From Streptomyces vietnamensis (GTDB lineage Bacteria; Actinomycetota; Actinomycetes; Streptomycetales; Streptomycetaceae): a stretch of DNA of 64,000 nt. The stretch is taken from NCBI RefSeq assembly GCF_000830005.1, contig NZ_CP010407.1:2399001-2463000 (forward strand), in the 5' to 3' direction. Shown in pieces: positions 1-8,517 of the stretch. Below the pieces are notes generated by a model. That model did not search any database, was not told the origin of the DNA, and worked only from the letters and a program-made list of their open reading frames with translations. Within the stretch, counting starts at the first letter, position 1. Each line of letters begins with the position of its first letter. Made by a program: the position numbers and the translations under genes.

Positions 1-532
1 CCATCCGGAGCTTCCCCTTCACCAGGGTGACCAGGACGAGGAGGAAGTTCAGCGCGAGGCTCAGGATGAAGGCGGCCCGGTCCTGGCGCTCCTCCACCGT
101 CATGTCGTTGACGCCGAGCGGTGAGAAGCCGCTGAGCGCGAGCCCCACGAGGGCCGTGGTGAGCACGACCACCTCGACGCTCTTGCGGCCGTCCTCCGAC
201 CAGTACACGTCGTCGAGGTGGAGGATGAGCGCGAACTCGTCCAGGACGAGCCCCACGCCGATCCCGAAGACGACCGCGAAGACGGCCCCGCCGATGCCGT
301 GCCGGTCGCTGCCCACCGCGCCGAAGCCGCCGAGGACGGTGAGGACGACCCCCGGCACGACGTGATGGATGTGGACTCCCCCCGAGGAGACGTTCCGGAA
401 GGGGCCCTTCCCCGCCCGGATGAGCCGGGTGACGGTGCGGGTGACCAGGAATGTCAGGACGAAGGAGGTCAGAGCGAGCAGCATCGGGAGCTTGCCCGGC
501 TCGACGATGTTGCGGGAGAACCAGTGACCCAT
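1..532 (-). CDS. Multi-pass membrane protein, 3' end beyond window
   Basis: The reading frame starts at the ATG at 530-532 and runs off the left edge with 177 residues visible. The start region reads MGHWFSRNIVEPGKLPM, followed by a hydrophobic segment (LLALTSFVLTFLVT). Next comes a charged stretch with HIHHVVPG near residues 47-54, then hydrophobic helices (VVLTVLGGFG, GGAVFAVVFGIGVGLVLDEF, VVLTTALVGLAL, ILSLALNFLLVLVTL). This looks like a four- or five-helix integral membrane protein. The histidine-rich HIHH motif beside a membrane helix is suggestive, but I do not recognise a characterised family. It is divergent from cobS with about 67 bp between starts. Function unknown. Confidence 0.75.
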   Translation of the reverse strand, partial: MGHWFSRNIVEPGKLPMLLALTSFVLTFLVTRTVTRLIRAGKGPFRNVSSGGVHIHHVVPGVVLTVLGGFGAVGSDRHGIGGAVFAVVFGIGVGLVLDEFALILHLDDVYWSEDGRKSVEVVVLTTALVGLALSGFSPLGVNDMTVEERQDRAAFILSLALNFLLVLVTLVKGKLRM

Positions 533-599
533 GCCACCCCGATCCGATTTGAGCGGTATGCGCAATCTACCGTTCAGGAGTGGCGATTACCCTGCCCGG

Positions 600-1364
600 A
601 TGGACGGCCTGCGTTTCGCCTTCGGGACCCTCACCGTGTTCCCCGCCCGCATCACCCGCTGGGACCGGGACGCGGCGCGCGCCGGCATGCTCTCGGCCCC
701 GCTCGCGGGTCTCGTCGTCGGGCTCTGCTCCGCCGCGGCCGGCGGTCTCCTCCTGCTGCTCGGCTCGGGCCCGCTGCTCGCGGCCGTCGCCGCCACCGCC
801 GTCCCCGCCCTGCTCACCCGGGGCCTGCACCTCGACGGCCTCGCGGACACCGCCGACGGCCTCGGCAGCGCCAAGCCGGCCGAGGACGCGCTGCGCATCA
901 TGAAGCAGTCGGACATCGGCCCGTTCGGCGTCATCGCCCTGGTCCTCGTCCTGCTCGCCCAGGTCGCCGCGCTGTACGAGCTGTACGGGGAGGACTGGGC
1001 GCACGGCACGATCGCCGCCGCCCTCGCCGCCACCGTCGCCCGCCTCGCCCTCACCCACGCCTCCCGGCAGGGCGTCCCCGCGGCCCGCCCGGAGGGCCTC
1101 GGCGCGATCGTCGCCGAGACGGTCCCGGCCCGCTCCGCGACCCTCACGACCGCCCTGGTCCTGGTCCTCTGCGCCTCGGCGGGCCTCCTCCTCTCCCCGT
1201 ACGACGCCGTCCGCTCCGTCCTGGCGGCCGGCGCGGGCCTCTGCGCGGCGGCGCTGCTGCTCCGCCGGTGCGTGCGGCGCTTCGGCGGGGTGACGGGCGA
1301 TGTGTTCGGCGCGGTGGAGGAGACGGCGGCGACGGCGGCGCTGGTCGCGCTGACGCTGGGCTGA
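600..1364 (+). CDS. cobS: Adenosylcobinamide-GDP ribazoletransferase
   Basis: A 254-residue polytopic membrane enzyme that joins adenosylcobinamide-GDP to alpha-ribazole in the last steps of cobalamin assembly. Family features visible are the N-terminal GLRFAFGTLTVFP segment, the RGLHLDGLADTADGLGS motif (HLDGxADxxDG, the conserved metal-binding signature) and KQSDIGPFGV, all within a very hydrophobic protein. The frame is open from an upstream ATG at 531. I chose the ATG at 600 because family members begin MDGLRFAFGTLTV and the 23 extra codons look non-coding. It lies convergent to the GH114 lipoprotein gene, 6 bp away. Other cobalamin genes, if clustered, must lie outside the window. Confidence 0.93.
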   Translation: MDGLRFAFGTLTVFPARITRWDRDAARAGMLSAPLAGLVVGLCSAAAGGLLLLLGSGPLLAAVAATAVPALLTRGLHLDGLADTADGLGSAKPAEDALRIMKQSDIGPFGVIALVLVLLAQVAALYELYGEDWAHGTIAAALAATVARLALTHASRQGVPAARPEGLGAIVAETVPARSATLTTALVLVLCASAGLLLSPYDAVRSVLAAGAGLCAAALLLRRCVRRFGGVTGDVFGAVEETAATAALVALTLG

Positions 1365-1370
1365 GCCCGG

Positions 1371-2162
1371 CTAGCAGGGCTCGCGCCAGGCGTCGAGCTC
1401 GTACCGCTTCCGCATCGAGCCGAGGCCCAGCTTCCTCGCCTGCGGGCAGAACTGGTCCGTCGTCAGTTCGTACTCGACGTGGAAGACGGCCTTGCCCGCC
1501 GCCGTGAACGGGGCGAGGCGGCCGCACTCGTCGTACTCCGCGCACTGCTCGTTGACCGCGAAGTCGAAGTCCGGGAGCAGCTTCGGGATCTGGTCCAGGT
1601 CGTTCTTGAGGCCGACCGCGAGGCCCCGGTCGTGGGCCATGCTCGCGAGGAGGCGGTTGTAGCGGAGCTGGTCGGCGGCGGTGAGCGGGAAGCCGGTGCG
1701 GTTCCGGTAGCCGTCCATGTTGTCGGGCTCGACGGCGTCGAAGCCCTTGTCCCGGCACATGTCGAGGCGCTTCGCCATGAGCGGTCCGAGGAGGTCGGTG
1801 CGGCGGATGTCGAGCCAGCGCTCGCCCTCCCAGCCGTTGCCCTTGCCGAGGAGGGTCTTCGGGAAGTCGTCGGCGTCGGGGCGGAAGTCCTCCCAGGCGC
1901 CGGTGGACAGGTAGCAGATCACCTTGCGGCCGCGGCGGTGGAGGTCGGCGACGGTCGACGCCGGGTGGTCGAAGCCGTCGATGTCGTACACCGGGACATC
2001 GACCGTCGGGTCGAGCCTGCCGCTGAGCTGCCACTGCCAGCCGAGGCCGGGGGCGGGCCGCCACCGTCCCTCCTCGGTGGTCTTCGGGTCGGGGCCGGGG
2101 ACGCCGGTGCAGGCCGTGGCGAGCAGCAGCAGCCCCGCGAGCAGGGGCAGCGGTCGTCTCAT
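1371..2162 (-). CDS. GH114-family secreted lipoprotein (endo-alpha-1,4-polygalactosaminidase-like)
   Basis: 263 residues. An N-terminal Arg-rich n-region and hydrophobic core end in ATACTG, a lipobox-like site with Cys18, so the mature protein is probably lipid-anchored outside the cell. The rest matches the GH114 TIM barrel: YDIDGFDHP (59-67), VICYLSTGAWEDFRPD (81-96), DAVEPDNMDGY (142-152) and AVNEQCAEYDEC (202-213). The Asp and Glu in the last two motifs correspond to the conserved acidic pair of GH114. Characterised relatives (fungal Ega3, the PelA hydrolase domain) cleave alpha-1,4-linked galactosamine polymers. It is the last gene of a five-gene minus-strand operon and its ATG overlaps the stop of the spherulin-4-like gene by 4 bp. 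The likely role is trimming of the exopolysaccharide made by the operon. Confidence 0.9.
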   Translation of the reverse strand: MRRPLPLLAGLLLLATACTGVPGPDPKTTEEGRWRPAPGLGWQWQLSGRLDPTVDVPVYDIDGFDHPASTVADLHRRGRKVICYLSTGAWEDFRPDADDFPKTLLGKGNGWEGERWLDIRRTDLLGPLMAKRLDMCRDKGFDAVEPDNMDGYRNRTGFPLTAADQLRYNRLLASMAHDRGLAVGLKNDLDQIPKLLPDFDFAVNEQCAEYDECGRLAPFTAAGKAVFHVEYELTTDQFCPQARKLGLGSMRKRYELDAWREPC

Positions 2163-2779
2163 CGGGCGGGCTCCAGGAGGTGCGGAAGGGTGCCCCAGGG
2201 GTGCGCGCCGGTGCCCGGGACGGCGCAGTGCACCGGGGTGGCCGGGCGGAAGCCGGCGGGGGCCGCGTAGACGAGGTGGCAGTAGTGGGCGGCGACCGGC
2301 AGGTCCAGGGTCCGGTAGGTGTCCCAGGGGCCCTCGAAGGTGACGAGGAGGTCGGCCTGGGCCTCGTAGCCGGGGTCGGGGTGGGCGCCGTGGTTGAAGA
2401 CGAGGGTCGCGGCCCCGGCGGCCCGGGCGGCGACCGCGATCCGGCGGTAGTGGGCGAGGGCGGCGGGCGCGGTCGCCACCTGGTCCAGGAAGGCGCCGTC
2501 GGCGCCGTACCAGTCACGGTGGCGGAGCAGTTCGGCGACGACCTCGGCGTGCGGGCGGCGCCCGTAGGCGGTGTCCACGTAGCCGAGGACCCGGACGCCG
2601 GCGGCCCGCAGCCGCCCGGCGGTCTCGGCGAACGCCGGGTCGGGCGCCTCGCCGGCCCCGCTCGCCGGGTTGAGGACGACGCCGTACAGGGACGGCGCCG
2701 CGTCGACGAGGGCCGACCAGGCCTCGGGGCGTTCGGCCGGGTGCTCGTAGTACGGCACCAGGAGGGAGGGGTTCGTCAT
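2159..2779 (-). CDS. Spherulation-specific family 4 (GH135/Sph3-like) protein
   Basis: 206 residues with no signal peptide. It matches the spherulin-4 family: N-terminal LLVPYYEHP, GVVLNPASGAGEAPDP (34-49), VLGYVDTAYGRR (64-75), WYGADGAFLDQVAT (91-104) and TLVFNHGAHPDPGY. The VPxY, NPxSG, GYVxTxYGxR and DGIFxDE-like blocks are the barrel-strand motifs of this fold. Fungal Sph3 (GH135) hydrolyses galactosaminogalactan and is needed for its synthesis. Here the protein is predicted cytoplasmic or exported by another route, unlike the neighbouring lipoprotein. It overlaps the GH114 gene by 4 bp and lies 6 bp after the membrane-protein gene, so translation is probably coupled. Its presence beside GH114 and a CE18-like deacetylase is what makes this operon GAG-like. 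Confidence 0.85.
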   Translation of the reverse strand: MTNPSLLVPYYEHPAERPEAWSALVDAAPSLYGVVLNPASGAGEAPDPAFAETAGRLRAAGVRVLGYVDTAYGRRPHAEVVAELLRHRDWYGADGAFLDQVATAPAALAHYRRIAVAARAAGAATLVFNHGAHPDPGYEAQADLLVTFEGPWDTYRTLDLPVAAHYCHLVYAAPAGFRPATPVHCAVPGTGAHPWGTLPHLLEPAR

Positions 2780-2785
2780 GGCTTC

Positions 2786-4516
2786 CTAGGCGCGGTGGGC
2801 GGTCGGTCGTACCAGGAGGGCGCAGGTCAGGGCGGCGAGCACCGCGGCCGCTCCCCCGGTGGCCAGCGGGCCCGCCACCGGTTCCACGGTCTGCGCCGCC
2901 GCCGCGAGCAGGCAGACGGTGGCGGCGCTGAGCACCGCGCCGAAGGCCTGGAGCAGCAGCCCGAGCCAGAGCACCGTCCCGATCAGGAGCAGCGTGACCA
3001 GGCGCGGGAGCGTCGGCCAGGGCGCCCCCGGCCAGGCCAGGGTCGCGGTGAGGGTGAGGGCGAGGAGGACGGTCAGGTAGCCGCCGAGGCAGAGCACGAG
3101 GGTGCCGGTGACCGCCCGACGGAACTCGCGGGCGGTGCTGAGGGTCCGCAGCCGGGCCAGGCTCTCGCCCCGGAAGCGGTGGAGGAGCCATTCGGCGGGC
3201 CCCATGGAGAGGGTGAGCGCGATGACCGCCCCCGCCCCGCTCACCAGCGTGTCGCCCACGCCCGCGTGGAGCACGAGCAGGCCGCTGCCGAGGCCGAAGA
3301 AGCCGTACGGGAGGGAGGCGGCGCGCGGGGGCCCGCCGCGGCCGCCCGCGCCCCGGCGCACGCCCGGGCGGAGCACGAGCGAGGCGAAGGCGACGGAGGC
3401 GGTGAGCGAGGCGAGGAGCAGTCCGGTGCGCAGCGCGTCCGGCAGGTCCCAGCGGAAGGCGGGGAAGGCGCCGGTGAGCGGCAGCAGGGCGCAGAGCAGG
3501 GCCCGTTCGCGGCCGAGGACCAGGAGCACGGTCGCGGCGGCGAGGTAGAGCGACTGCCCGGCGGCGAAGACGGCGGCCGGGGTCTCGCCGGGCGCGGCGG
3601 TCGCGAGGGCGACGGCCGTCCCGGCGAGCGCGCCGGCCGGGGCGCCGGTGAGCAGGGCGCGGGCGGCGGCGGGCCGGTCGCCGAGCCCGAGCCAGGTGTA
3701 GGCGCGGTGGGAGAGGGCCTGGTTCCACACCCAGCCGGTGACGGCCCCGGCGAGCAGCGGGACGGTTCCGGCGGGGAGCCCGAACCGGCCGTGTGCGCCG
3801 GCGAGCAGCGGTGCGGCGAGGACGTACGCGAGGCCGGGGAGGGCGAAGACGAGCCCGCGCAGCAGACAGCCCGCGAGCTCGCCGTACCAGGCGCCGCCGG
3901 GCGGCGCCTCGGGCTCGGGGTGGCGCCGCTCCACGCGCGCGTAGAGGTCCTCGGCGAGGGAGAAGGAGTCGGCGCGGCCGTAGGTGAGCCGGATGTGCTC
4001 GTCGGTCATGCCGTCGGACTCGAGGATCGCGGCGATCTCGTCCGGGTGCACGGCGGCGGCGACGAACCCGTCGAGCCGTCCGGCGAGTTCGTCGAGCGGA
4101 TCGCTCGCGAGCTCCCCTGCGGCGGGGGGCGGGGTGGGCTCGGCGGGTCGCCCGGCGGCGCCGTGCGGAGCCGGTTGCCCGGGGAGGCCCGGCTGGGCCC
4201 GTTGCCCGGCGGAGCCGGTCGGGGCCGGTCGCCCGGCGGCGTCGTGCGGGGCCGGTCGCCCGGCGGCGTCGTGCGGGGCCGGTCGCCCGGCGGGGCCCGG
4301 CTGGGCCCGTTGCCCGGGGGAGCCGGTCGGGCGGGTGCCGGAGGTCGGGACGGCCTGCGCGGCGGGTTGTCCGGCCGGGTGGCCGGCGGCGGCCCGGGGC
4401 GGCGGCCCGCCCGGGGCGGTCGTGCGTCCCGCGGGGGCCTCCCGTCGGGGGCGGGGGATCGCCGGCAGAGGGGTCGCCCCCGTCGCCGGGCGCTTCAGCC
4501 AGAGGGAGCCGCTCAT
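2786..4516 (-). CDS. Polytopic membrane protein of the exopolysaccharide operon (candidate export/flippase partner)
   Basis: 576 residues from the ATG at 4514-4516, which overlaps the stop of the glycosyltransferase gene (ATGA). Residues about 1-130 are a Pro/Ala/Gly/Arg-rich disordered region that includes imperfect AGRPAPHDA repeats. Then comes an acidic segment (DPLDELAGRLDGFVAAAVHPDEIAAILESDG). From about residue 195 to the end there are some ten to twelve hydrophobic helices. No enzymatic motif is visible. In Pel systems PelF works with the membrane protein PelG, and this gene holds that position, but sequence resemblance to PelG is not clear to me. Role in polymer transport is inferred from operon context. 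Confidence 0.75.
   Translation of the reverse strand: MSGSLWLKRPATGATPLPAIPRPRREAPAGRTTAPGGPPPRAAAGHPAGQPAAQAVPTSGTRPTGSPGQRAQPGPAGRPAPHDAAGRPAPHDAAGRPAPTGSAGQRAQPGLPGQPAPHGAAGRPAEPTPPPAAGELASDPLDELAGRLDGFVAAAVHPDEIAAILESDGMTDEHIRLTYGRADSFSLAEDLYARVERRHPEPEAPPGGAWYGELAGCLLRGLVFALPGLAYVLAAPLLAGAHGRFGLPAGTVPLLAGAVTGWVWNQALSHRAYTWLGLGDRPAAARALLTGAPAGALAGTAVALATAAPGETPAAVFAAGQSLYLAAATVLLVLGRERALLCALLPLTGAFPAFRWDLPDALRTGLLLASLTASVAFASLVLRPGVRRGAGGRGGPPRAASLPYGFFGLGSGLLVLHAGVGDTLVSGAGAVIALTLSMGPAEWLLHRFRGESLARLRTLSTAREFRRAVTGTLVLCLGGYLTVLLALTLTATLAWPGAPWPTLPRLVTLLLIGTVLWLGLLLQAFGAVLSAATVCLLAAAAQTVEPVAGPLATGGAAAVLAALTCALLVRPTAHRA
4223..4295 (-). repeat. 27-bp in-gene tandem repeat (about 2.7 copies)
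   Basis: Two exact 27-bp units start at 4223 and 4250, with a third partial copy from 4277. They encode AGRPAPHDA repeats in the disordered N-terminal region of the operon's membrane protein. The period is a multiple of three, so copy-number change would keep the frame. Confidence 0.8.
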
Positions 4517-6045
4517 GCCCGGGTGCCTCCTGTCACGAGGGCCGCGGTGGTGCGGCGGGGGGCGGGGATCCTGAGGCGCAGGGGTTCCTGGGGCAGCGGG
4601 ACCGGGCGCGCCGGGCGGGCGCCCGCCAGTTCGCGGTAGATCCGGCGGAAGCCGTCCACGGAGCGGTGCAGGGTGAACTCGTCGATGACCCGTTGCCGGG
4701 CGCGGCGGCCGAGTTCGGCGCGGCGGGCACCGTCCACGAGGAGTGCGGAGACGGCGGCGGCCATGACGGCCGGTTCGCGGGGCGGGACGACGATCCCGGT
4801 GTCGCCGACGGCCTCCCGTACGCCTCCGACGTCCGTGGACACGGTGGCGCGGCCGCAGGACATGGCCTCGATGAGGGAGAAGGGGAAGCCTTCGCTGATG
4901 GAGGAGAGCATGACGACGCTGCCGGCCGCGTAGGCCGAGGGGACGTCGCTGATCCGGCCCTCGAAGGTCACCCCGTCGGCGACGCCCAGTTCGGCGGCGA
5001 GTTTCTCCAGGCGGGTCAGGTAGTCCTCGTTCCCGGCGGGGACCGGGCCGAACAAGCGGAGCCGCAGCTCGGGGAGTTCGGCGCGGCAGATCGCGTACGC
5101 CCGGATCAGGGTCTCCAGGTCCTTGATGGGGTCGACGCGGCCGCACCAGCTGAGGGTGGGGGTCGCGGGTTCGGGTCCGGCCTCGGGGAAGAGGGCGGGG
5201 TCGACGCCGTTGTAGACGGTGCGGATGCGGTCGGCGGGGGCTCCGCCGCGCTCCTCCCAGCGCCGGTTGTACTGGTTGCAGGGGGTGATGAGGTCGGCCT
5301 TGCGGTAGCCGAGGGTGTTGAGCTCGCGGTAGAAGCCGAGCATGAGGGCCTTGACGGGCCAGCGTTGCGCTTCGGTGCGGTAGCCGAGGTAGCGCTCGCG
5401 GAGGTAGATGCCGTGTTCGGTGAGCAGGAAGGGCACCCCTTCGAAGTGCTGCGCGGCGAGCGCGGGCAGCGTGGCGAGGCCGCTGGAGACGGCGTGGGCC
5501 ACGCTGCCGTCGGCTATCCGGGCGGCGAGCGGGCGCAGGGCGTGTTCGAGCAGGTCGGTGGCGGTGAGCGCGTCGTGGACGGTGGGCCGGGCCGCGAGCG
5601 TGGGCAGGTGCGGCATGGTCCAGATCCACATGAGGGAGCGCAGGGCGGGCTCGGAGCGGAGGGCGGCGGTCAGCCGGCCCTGCCGGGCGAGTTCGGCGAG
5701 TTCGTACAGGCCGGTGCCGAAGTCGCAGCCCGCCTCGGGGTCGAGGAGGGCGAGCAGGAGGCTCTCGTACGCGGAGAGGAAGCGGCGGCGTTCGCGCCCC
5801 CGCAGGGGCCGGCGCACGGCCGGACCCTGCGGGGGTCCCCAGAGGGGGTGGGCGGTGTGCCGGGTGACGTTGGGCGGCAGCTCCCAGGTGACGGGTTCGC
5901 GGCCGCTGCCGGTGAGGGCGAGGATCTCGAAGTCGACCTCGGGCATGCCGCGGACGAGCTGGTCGCACCAGGTGCTGACGCCGCCGTGGACGTGCGGGTA
6001 GGTGCCTTCGGTGAGCATGGTGACGTGACGGCCACTGCTCGGCAT
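4513..6045 (-). CDS. pelF: GT4 glycosyltransferase, PelF-like
   Basis: 510 residues. The N-terminus MPSSGRHVTMLTEGTYPHVHGGVSTWCDQLVRGMPEVDF carries the GTYPxVxGGVSxWCxQLIxGLP-type signature of PelF. PelF is the cytosolic transferase that polymerises amino sugar from a UDP-sugar donor in Pel polysaccharide synthesis. The C-terminal half is a GT4 Rossmann domain with RVDPIKDLETLIRAYA and SEGFPFSLIEAM (about 381-392), giving the E-x7-E donor-binding motif, then STDVGGVREAV. The internal ELNTLGYRKADLITPCNQYNRRWE block also matches PelF. The start ATG is at 6043-6045, 41 bp after the deacetylase stop. The stop overlaps the membrane-protein start by 4 bp. Confidence 0.92.
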   Translation of the reverse strand: MPSSGRHVTMLTEGTYPHVHGGVSTWCDQLVRGMPEVDFEILALTGSGREPVTWELPPNVTRHTAHPLWGPPQGPAVRRPLRGRERRRFLSAYESLLLALLDPEAGCDFGTGLYELAELARQGRLTAALRSEPALRSLMWIWTMPHLPTLAARPTVHDALTATDLLEHALRPLAARIADGSVAHAVSSGLATLPALAAQHFEGVPFLLTEHGIYLRERYLGYRTEAQRWPVKALMLGFYRELNTLGYRKADLITPCNQYNRRWEERGGAPADRIRTVYNGVDPALFPEAGPEPATPTLSWCGRVDPIKDLETLIRAYAICRAELPELRLRLFGPVPAGNEDYLTRLEKLAAELGVADGVTFEGRISDVPSAYAAGSVVMLSSISEGFPFSLIEAMSCGRATVSTDVGGVREAVGDTGIVVPPREPAVMAAAVSALLVDGARRAELGRRARQRVIDEFTLHRSVDGFRRIYRELAGARPARPVPLPQEPLRLRIPAPRRTTAALVTGGTRA

Positions 6046-6086
6046 GTGCGGTTTCCCCCCAGGACGTGCTGTTCGGGACGTGCCGG

Positions 6087-8213
6087 TCAGGCGGTCGGGA
6101 GCGTGAGGGTGACGGCGGTCTGGAGCAGTTCGGGCGTGGTCCAGGCGGAGCGGGTGCCCGCGTAGGCCGTCCCGAAGGCGGTGCTGCCGAGGAGGAGCTT
6201 CTTGCGGGTGCCCTCGGGGGCGGTGACGGGCACGGTGACGCCGGAGGGCGCCTTGACGGTGACCGTGGTGCCGATGCGGTAGGCGGTGACCTTTCCGGCG
6301 GCGACGGCCTGCTCCCAGGCGGCGCGGCGGTTCAGTTCGGTGCCGACGTCCTTCTGGGCCGGGTTGACCAGGGGCGCGTTCGCCGCGAACAGGGCCCGGT
6401 AGTCGGCGAGTACGCGGTCGAGGACGGGGTAGAGGAGCCGTTCCTCGGCGAGGTTGGACTGGTGGACGTAGTGCGGCCTGGGGTCGTTGCCCAGGACGTG
6501 GGAGAGGGCGGTGCGGGCCTCCTGCGGCACGATGTGGTCGGCGTAGCCGGTGGCCGTGGGGAGCGGGGCGGGCAGGCAGGTGGAGGCCGGGTTGGACTCG
6601 CAGATGCCGCTGCCGCCGTCGGCGCGGGAGGTGTAGATCCAGTTGTACTCATCGGTCATCTCGGCGGCGGTGCCCACGTTGTAGTACACGTTCATGGGGT
6701 GGCGGGGCACGGTCTTCACGGTGCCGGTGCCCACGGACCGCTGCTGGGGCTCGCGGGAGTTGTCGCTCCCGGTCCATTTCACGCCGTTGTCGGCGAGGGC
6801 GCCGGCGAGGTTGGGATTGTCGACGGGCTGCTGGGGCAGGGTCTTGAGGCCGGAGTGCTCGCCGGTGACGAGTTCGGAGCGGTCGACGGAGATGCCCTTG
6901 CCGACGGCCCAGTTGTGGTTGTCGCGGATCTGGCCGGAGATCTCGGAGCGGCTGACCCACAGGGTGTTGCCCGCGGTGTCCTTGGCGCACTGCCAGGGGA
7001 CGACGGCGTTGTCCTGGAGGCAGCCGAGGAAGGGGTGGGTGTAGGTGTGGTTGATCCACCGGTACTGGGCGCGGTCGGCGACGAGCCGGTCGGTGAGCGC
7101 GTCGGCGCCGCCGTGCTCGGTCTTCCACTGCTCGCCCTGGCCGCCGTTGTAGACCATGTCGAGGGTGAAGCCGGAGGACTTCTGCCAGGCGGCGGCGTAC
7201 TCGGCGTCGGCGGCCGTCATGCGGATCGGGTTGACGGCGTCGTCGCCGCCACCGACGCAGTCGAAGTCGCCGGGGGTGCAGTTGAGGGCGGGGTCCCAGC
7301 GGGCGTCGGGGGCGAAGACGTCGTCGACGTGGACGGAGAGGTAGTTGCGGCTCTGGCCGAGGTGGACGCCCTGGGTGAGCCAGTCGACGATGCCGCGGGC
7401 CAGGGCCCGGAACTGCCGCTGGTACTGGTTGTAGGCGAAGGTGACGACGAGTTCGCGGCGCCCGTCGGCGGCGTACTCGCCGACGAGGCTGGCCCGGCCG
7501 CCGCCGTCGACGGGGACGTCGAGGTAGCTGGTGTAGCCGGCGCGGGGACGCCCCGCGTAGCCGTAGCTCTCGGAGATCGAGGGGTCGTTGTCCTCGAAGG
7601 TCAGCGCCCCGGCGAGGTAACGGAAGGGGCCCGCCTGTCCGGCGGTGGTGACGTCGGCCCGGTGGCCGTCGAGGACGCCGGACCAGCCGCCCTGGTCGGT
7701 GTAGTCGAGGCCGACGCCGGGGTGCGCCCAGGTGTAGGCGTCGACCTGCGGGATCCCGAAGGTCCGCTCGTACGCCTGGAGGGCGGTGGCCTCGGCGGAG
7801 TCGGGGCCGAAGGCGCTCTCGTGGGGCAGGACGATGCCCTGGTACTTGGCGCGGGGCCGCCCGTCGACGCTGTCGCTGAGGAAAGCCGTGTCGAGGACGG
7901 GCCGGTTCGGGTCGTCGAGGTCGATCCTGCGGTACGGGACGCCGGAGCCCTGCAGCTCGGCGGTGATCGCCCCGACCGCGCTGCCGCCGTCGTCGACGAC
8001 GAGGACGGTGAGGTCCACGCGGGGCGCCGTCGCGGCGACCGCCTGCGCGGAGGGGACGACGGTGGCGAGCAGCGCGGCGGCGGCGAGGGCCGCGATCCTG
8101 CCCGTACGAGGACCGGTGCGGGGGCCGGTACGAGGGCGGGTACGGGCCCCGGTACGGGCGCCGGCGGCGGTGCGGGGCGCGGTTCTGGGCGTACGGATTC
8201 GGCCGGAGTCCAT
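6087..8213 (-). CDS. Secreted Agd3-like polysaccharide deacetylase (CE18-like)
   Basis: 708 residues from the ATG at 8211-8213, which is preceded by a GGGGGGAC ribosome site. The n-region is unusually long and basic (repeated RTGPRTG units), followed by a hydrophobic core and an Ala-rich cleavage region near residue 60, so export is expected. After an N-terminal Rossmann/carbohydrate-binding-like region come the deacetylase motifs SVHVDDVF (about 292-299) and NHTYTHPFLGC (about 386-396). These supply the D and H-x3-H metal ligands seen in Agd3, the galactosaminogalactan deacetylase that founded family CE18 with CBM87. The gene heads the operon and is divergent from pepA. Deacetylation would make the polymer cationic and adhesive. 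Family assignment is from recalled motifs. Confidence 0.82.
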   Translation of the reverse strand: MDSGRIRTPRTAPRTAAGARTGARTRPRTGPRTGPRTGRIAALAAAALLATVVPSAQAVAATAPRVDLTVLVVDDGGSAVGAITAELQGSGVPYRRIDLDDPNRPVLDTAFLSDSVDGRPRAKYQGIVLPHESAFGPDSAEATALQAYERTFGIPQVDAYTWAHPGVGLDYTDQGGWSGVLDGHRADVTTAGQAGPFRYLAGALTFEDNDPSISESYGYAGRPRAGYTSYLDVPVDGGGRASLVGEYAADGRRELVVTFAYNQYQRQFRALARGIVDWLTQGVHLGQSRNYLSVHVDDVFAPDARWDPALNCTPGDFDCVGGGDDAVNPIRMTAADAEYAAAWQKSSGFTLDMVYNGGQGEQWKTEHGGADALTDRLVADRAQYRWINHTYTHPFLGCLQDNAVVPWQCAKDTAGNTLWVSRSEISGQIRDNHNWAVGKGISVDRSELVTGEHSGLKTLPQQPVDNPNLAGALADNGVKWTGSDNSREPQQRSVGTGTVKTVPRHPMNVYYNVGTAAEMTDEYNWIYTSRADGGSGICESNPASTCLPAPLPTATGYADHIVPQEARTALSHVLGNDPRPHYVHQSNLAEERLLYPVLDRVLADYRALFAANAPLVNPAQKDVGTELNRRAAWEQAVAAGKVTAYRIGTTVTVKAPSGVTVPVTAPEGTRKKLLLGSTAFGTAYAGTRSAWTTPELLQTAVTLTLPTA

Positions 8214-8517
8214 GACTGGTGTCCCCCCTCGACGGGCCCCGCCCGAACCGGCGGAACGCGTGGAGATGTCGCAGATGAGGCGAAGGACGGTGTGTCGTCC
8301 TTGCGTGAATGAGGCGAGTGTGACCGGGAGACAGAGGCCGGAAGGGTAAACATGAAAGAGACACCACGGATGAGTGAATCCCCGCCGCCGTGAGCGAACC
8401 GGGTGAGCGAGCGTAGGCTCGTTCTCGGCGCTCCTCGGGCCGAAATACGATGCGGCGGGCACGGTCGGCCCATCCCTCGACCGCCACAGAACTCAATGGA
8501 AGCGAGATTTCACCACC
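8214..8517. promoter_or_regulatory. Divergent promoter region between deacetylase operon and pepA
   Basis: 304 bp without a credible gene. It must carry the promoters of both the exopolysaccharide operon (leftward) and pepA (rightward). The central part (about 8280-8380) is more AT-rich than its surroundings, as expected for promoters, but I could not fix -10/-35 hexamers or an operator with confidence. Confidence 0.5.

Noticed and set aside
531..599. Extended N-terminus of CobS from ATG 531
   Set aside because: The extra 23 residues are not hydrophobic or conserved and overlap the divergent gene's start; family members begin at MDGLRF.
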